NCBI GenBank assembly: GCA_963708115.1
Contig: CAVPRX010000001.1
Location: forward strand, 1,426,001-1,490,000
Source of the DNA: VRUE01 sp963708115
Lineage (GTDB): Bacteria > Actinomycetota > Thermoleophilia > Solirubrobacterales > 70-9
Length of the DNA: 64,000 nucleotides
Direction of reading: 5' to 3'
Made by a program: the position numbers and the translations under genes. The notes beneath the pieces are model-generated. The model did not search any database. It was given only the letters and a program-made list of their open reading frames with translations, and was not told where the DNA came from. This document shows, piece after piece, positions 59,106-64,000 of the stretch. Within the stretch, counting starts at the first letter, position 1. Every line of letters begins with the position of its first letter.

Positions 59106-59443
59106 CGTTCGAGAGTCTCGCGGACCAGGTCGAACGGCGTGTCGTGGCTCGACGGATCGAGCTCTTCGCGCGTCACCCCGCCGCGGAAGGGCATGAAGGT
59201 CCCGTCCCCTCGCACGTCCACTCCGGCCACCGGCTTGCGAAACAGCCCCTTCCCGGTCAGCTGCAACCGAGCATGAACCTGCTGCTCGGGCCCGAAGTCC
59301 CGCAGCGCCGAAACCCCCTTCACCGGCCCCTCAGCTCGAATTGCCAAAGCCCGCTCCCGCATCGCCTCGACGGCTTCTCCCAGCTCATCAAAGCTCTCAT
59401 GCTCCACGTCCGAACCGTGGCGAATCGTCAACTTCCAGCTCAC
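59102..59443 (-). CDS. Conserved hypothetical small protein
   Basis: 113 residues. MSWKLTIRHGSDVEHESFDE, then a helix (LGEAVEAMRERALAIRAE) and a beta part (VHARLQLTGKGLFRKPVAGVDVRGDG), ending FDLVRETLER. No family recognised. First of two overlapping genes; hairpin AH8 is 23 bases upstream of its start. Confidence 0.65.
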   Translation of the reverse strand: MSWKLTIRHGSDVEHESFDELGEAVEAMRERALAIRAEGPVKGVSALRDFGPEQQVHARLQLTGKGLFRKPVAGVDVRGDGTFMPFRGGVTREELDPSSHDTPFDLVRETLER

Positions 59444-59466
59444 GCGAGCAGCGTATGCGTTCGTGG

Positions 59467-59591
59467 GAGAGGGGTTGGGGTGTCCCTCCCGCGCAGCGGC
59501 GTCCTGTTTTTCGCCCAGGTCAGATTCTCGGACGGCCGGGGAGTGTCAGGCGAAAAACCCAGCAAGCGGGAGGGACACCCCAACCCCTCTC
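59467..59591. repeat. Armed hairpin AH8 (loop family A)
   Basis: 26-bp perfect arms 59467-59492 and 59566-59591 (left arm contains GGGGTTGGGGTGTCCC). The 73-base loop matches that of AH6 in length and in its conserved blocks. It lies 4 bases past the citrate-synthase stop and before the start of the small gene at 59443, so it may also end transcription. Confidence 0.9.
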
Positions 59592-59595
59592 GTCG

Positions 59596-60957
<1,362 letters not shown>

Positions 60958-60983
60958 TTTCGCAGTTCGGACGTTTCGGCTCG

Positions 60984-61907
<924 letters not shown>

Positions 61908-61920
61908 GGGCGGCAGGGTA

Positions 61921-62062
61921 GCGGGGGTCAGGGGTATCTCGGCGGGTGCCTGGGTTCGCTTCGCTGACGCTCCGCTCACTATGTTGGTGTCGCTTCGCGA
62001 CGGGGATCACTCGCCGGTGCGCCGCTTCGCGAGGCACCCGCCGAGACACCCCTGACCCCCGC
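61921..62062. repeat. Armed hairpin AH9 (loop family B)
   Basis: 30-base arms 61921-61950 and 62033-62062 pair at 29 positions (the odd one would be a G-U pair in RNA). The 82-base loop resembles that of AH7, including TGGGTTCGCTTCGCT and CCGCTTCGCGA. It occupies most of the interval between the divergent starts at 61907 and 62102. Confidence 0.9.
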
Positions 62063-62101
62063 ACGGGGCCCGGGATGTCGCTGCGACTATGGTTCTCCGC
62101 C

Positions 62102-63049
62102 GTGAAGGCGATTCAGATTCAGGAGTTCGGGGGCCCAGAGAAGCTGGAGCTGGTCGAGCTGCCTGAGCCTGAGGCCGGTGAGGGGCAGGTTGTGGTTGAG
62201 GTTGCGCGGTCGGGGATCAACTTTGCCGATACGCATGCGACCCGGAACGACTATCTGGCCGAGCAGTCGCTGCCGCTGATCCCCGGTGGGGAGGTCAGTG
62301 GGCGTACCCCCGATGGCAAACGGGTGGCGGCGGTTCTTGGCACTGGTGGCTACGCGGAGAAGATCGTCGTGCCCGAGGCGATGCTCGTGCCGGTCCCCGA
62401 CGGCGTCGACGACGACCAGGCTGCGGCGCTGCTTTTGCAGGGCATTACCGCGATGGCGCTGGTGCGGCGTTGTGCGCGGATCGAGCCCGGTGAAACCCTG
62501 GTGGTCGAGGCGGCTGCCGGTGGCACCGGTTCGCTCGCGGTGCAGCTTGGCAAGCAGGCGGGAGCGAAAGTGATCGGGCTTGCCTCCAGCGAGGAGAAGC
62601 GGGAGCTGGTCGAACGGCTCGGCGCCGACGCCACCGTCGACTCCCGTAGCGACGACTTGAAGGAGGCGATCCTCGCCGCCAACGACGGCCAGCGGGTCGA
62701 CGCCGTGCTTCACATGAGCGGCGGCGATGCCTTCGACGCCGAGCTCTCGGCGCTGGCCCCGCTCGGTCGCATGGTCGTTTTCGGCATCGCGTCGCGCGAG
62801 CAGCGCGATGTCTCCACCGCCGCCCTGTTGCGCGGCTCCAAGGCGGTGATCGGGTTCTGGCTCGTCCACCTGATGATGCGACCGCAAGAGGTTGGCCCGA
62901 TGATCGGGGAGTTGCTCGAGGCTGTCGCCGCCGGCAAGCTCGAGGTGAATGTCGGCGAGGTCTACCCGCTTTCAGAGGCTGCCCGCGCACACGAAGACCT
63001 GATCGCTCGCCGCACCAGCGGCAAGCTCCTCTTGGACCCGTCGAAGTGA
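62102..63049 (+). CDS. Zinc-independent quinone oxidoreductase (medium-chain dehydrogenase)
   Basis: About 315 residues from GTG 62102 (MKAIQIQEFGGPEKLELVEL). QOR-type: GINFADTHATRNDY, PGGEVSG, and the NADPH-binding LVVEAAAGGTGSLAVQLGKQ (AAxGGxG). No zinc ligands. It reduces quinones or activated alkenes with NADPH. The stop overlaps the start of the next gene by 4 bases (GTGA), so it is co-expressed with the helicase. The first 200 bases are less GC-rich than the surroundings. Confidence 0.85.
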   Translation: MKAIQIQEFGGPEKLELVELPEPEAGEGQVVVEVARSGINFADTHATRNDYLAEQSLPLIPGGEVSGRTPDGKRVAAVLGTGGYAEKIVVPEAMLVPVPDGVDDDQAAALLLQGITAMALVRRCARIEPGETLVVEAAAGGTGSLAVQLGKQAGAKVIGLASSEEKRELVERLGADATVDSRSDDLKEAILAANDGQRVDAVLHMSGGDAFDAELSALAPLGRMVVFGIASREQRDVSTAALLRGSKAVIGFWLVHLMMRPQEVGPMIGELLEAVAAGKLEVNVGEVYPLSEAARAHEDLIARRTSGKLLLDPSK

Positions 63050-64000
63050 GCGGCTTCAAAGACTTGGGGCTGGCGCCGGGGATCCAGCAGGCGCTGGACG
63101 AGCTCGGCTACGAGGAGCCCAGCCCGATCCAGGAGAAAGCGATCCCGGAGCTGCTCAGCGGCCATGACGTGATCGGCCAGGCGCAGACCGGGACCGGCAA
63201 GACCGCCGCCTTCGGCCTGCCGCTGCTCCAGTACGTCGACCCCGCCGTCGACGAGGTGCAGGCGGTCGTCCTCACGCCGACCCGCGAGCTCTGCATCCAG
63301 GTGACCCAGGCGCTGCGCGCCTACGCCGAGCACCTCGATGTCGAGATCGTCGCCGTCTTCGGCGGCGCGCCGATCAAATCGCAGCAGGCGCAGCTGCGCG
63401 CCGGCGCCCACGTCGTCGTCGCCACCGTCGGCCGGATGATGGACCTGATGTCGCGCCGCTCGCTGGTCCTCACCGCCGCCCGCTACATCGTCCTCGACGA
63501 GGCCGATGAGATGCTCGACCTGGGCTTCATCGAGGACGTCGAGAAGATCCTGCGGATGTGCCCGAGCGGGCGCCAGACGGCGCTCTTCTCGGCGACGATG
63601 CCGCCGCCGGTCAAACGGCTCGCCGAGAGCTACATGTACGACCCGCAGACGATCAAAATCACGCCGAAAAAACTGACCGTCGACGCGATCGCCCAGGCTT
63701 TTGTCGAGGTGCCGGCGAACGAGAAGGCGGCGCGCCTGGTCGAGCTGCTGAAGACCGAAGAACCGGAGCAGGCGATCATCTTCTGCCGCACCAAAATCGG
63801 CACCTCGAAGCTGGAGAAGACGCTGAAGGACAAAGGCCTCGACGTAAAGGCACTGCACGGCGACCTCAGCCAGGGCGTCCGCGACGGCGTGATGATCGCC
63901 TTCAAGGACCACCGCGTGCGCCTGCTGGTCGCCACCGACATCGCCGCCCGCGGGCTCGACATCGAGCACGTCACCCACGTGATCAACTACGACGTCCCCG
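63046..64000 (+). CDS. DEAD-box RNA helicase (cut by window end)
   Basis: 318 residues visible. Q motif at the start (FKDLGLAPGIQQAL, EPSPIQEKAIP), Walker A AQTGTGKT, PTRELCIQ, Walker B DEADEM, the SAT motif FSATM, and in the second domain IIFCRTK, LHGDLSQGVRD and ATDIAARGLDI. Unwinds RNA with ATP (DeaD/RhlE-like). The C-terminal tail lies outside. GTG start overlaps the oxidoreductase stop. Confidence 0.95.
   Translation, partial: MSGFKDLGLAPGIQQALDELGYEEPSPIQEKAIPELLSGHDVIGQAQTGTGKTAAFGLPLLQYVDPAVDEVQAVVLTPTRELCIQVTQALRAYAEHLDVEIVAVFGGAPIKSQQAQLRAGAHVVVATVGRMMDLMSRRSLVLTAARYIVLDEADEMLDLGFIEDVEKILRMCPSGRQTALFSATMPPPVKRLAESYMYDPQTIKITPKKLTVDAIAQAFVEVPANEKAARLVELLKTEEPEQAIIFCRTKIGTSKLEKTLKDKGLDVKALHGDLSQGVRDGVMIAFKDHRVRLLVATDIAARGLDIEHVTHVINYDVP

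Overview
The window is high-GC actinobacterial DNA, most likely from the class Thermoleophilia (Solirubrobacter/Conexibacter-like). The evidence is a short secreted protein made of NGxVTxxKL-type repeats (34647), a secreted NlpC/P60-like protein behind a ydaO (c-di-AMP) riboswitch, a Kgd-type 2-oxoglutarate dehydrogenase fusion, decaprenyl-phosphate phosphoribosyltransferase, a PAC2 protein and AcrA1-type acyl-CoA reductase. No RNA genes, transposases, CRISPR arrays or prophage were seen. The lineage call is inference.

Region 1 (1-7.8 kb) is the most interesting. Three cobalamin riboswitches control two divergent arms of secreted proteins. Three of these combine alpha/alpha-barrel (prenyltransferase-like) repeats, in two cases followed by a DUF4430-like beta domain; that is the architecture of animal intrinsic factor/transcobalamin. 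A fourth protein is a stand-alone DUF4430-type protein. The right arm ends in a tightly overlapping ExbB/TolQ-like channel gene and a DUF2149 (ExbD-like) gene. Two of the riboswitches form a perfect 151-bp inverted repeat around the third riboswitch and its gene. I read the locus as an extracytoplasmic cobalamin-capture system, possibly energised by proton-motive force.

Region 2 (7.8-26 kb): a lipoprotein and an M15-like secreted enzyme; a benzoylformate-decarboxylase-like ThDP enzyme with a FAD/Fe-S 2-hydroxyacid dehydrogenase; ileS; a tautomerase; thioredoxin; PolX; trehalose-phosphatase; two half-size TauE/SafE proteins; PAC2; and a UvrD-like helicase/nuclease.

Region 3 (26-45 kb): an inositol-phosphatase-like gene; a lysine/arginine-rich protein behind two SOS boxes; a sigma factor fused to a zinc-finger domain with a secreted Ig-like protein; UDP-glucuronate decarboxylase; methylmalonyl-CoA mutase catalytic subunit and a propionyl-CoA carboxylase beta subunit; four TetR regulators; a VapBC-type pair; and a PotABCD polyamine transporter.

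Region 4 (45-64 kb): central metabolism (aconitase, a lipoyl-E2-E1 2-oxoglutarate dehydrogenase fusion, citrate synthase, and fumarase at the far left), acyl-CoA reductase, a FAD oxidase, DPPR synthase, a PfkB kinase, a quinone oxidoreductase and a DEAD-box helicase cut by the window end.

Two genome-scale features stand out. First, nine long hairpin elements are scattered through the window, with locus-specific, mostly G-rich inverted arms and, in seven of them, loops falling into three conserved families. Two of the nine sit in frame inside genes. Second, at least six conserved genes' reading frames need a single-base correction, almost always removal of one extra base, which looks like draft-assembly error rather than gene decay.
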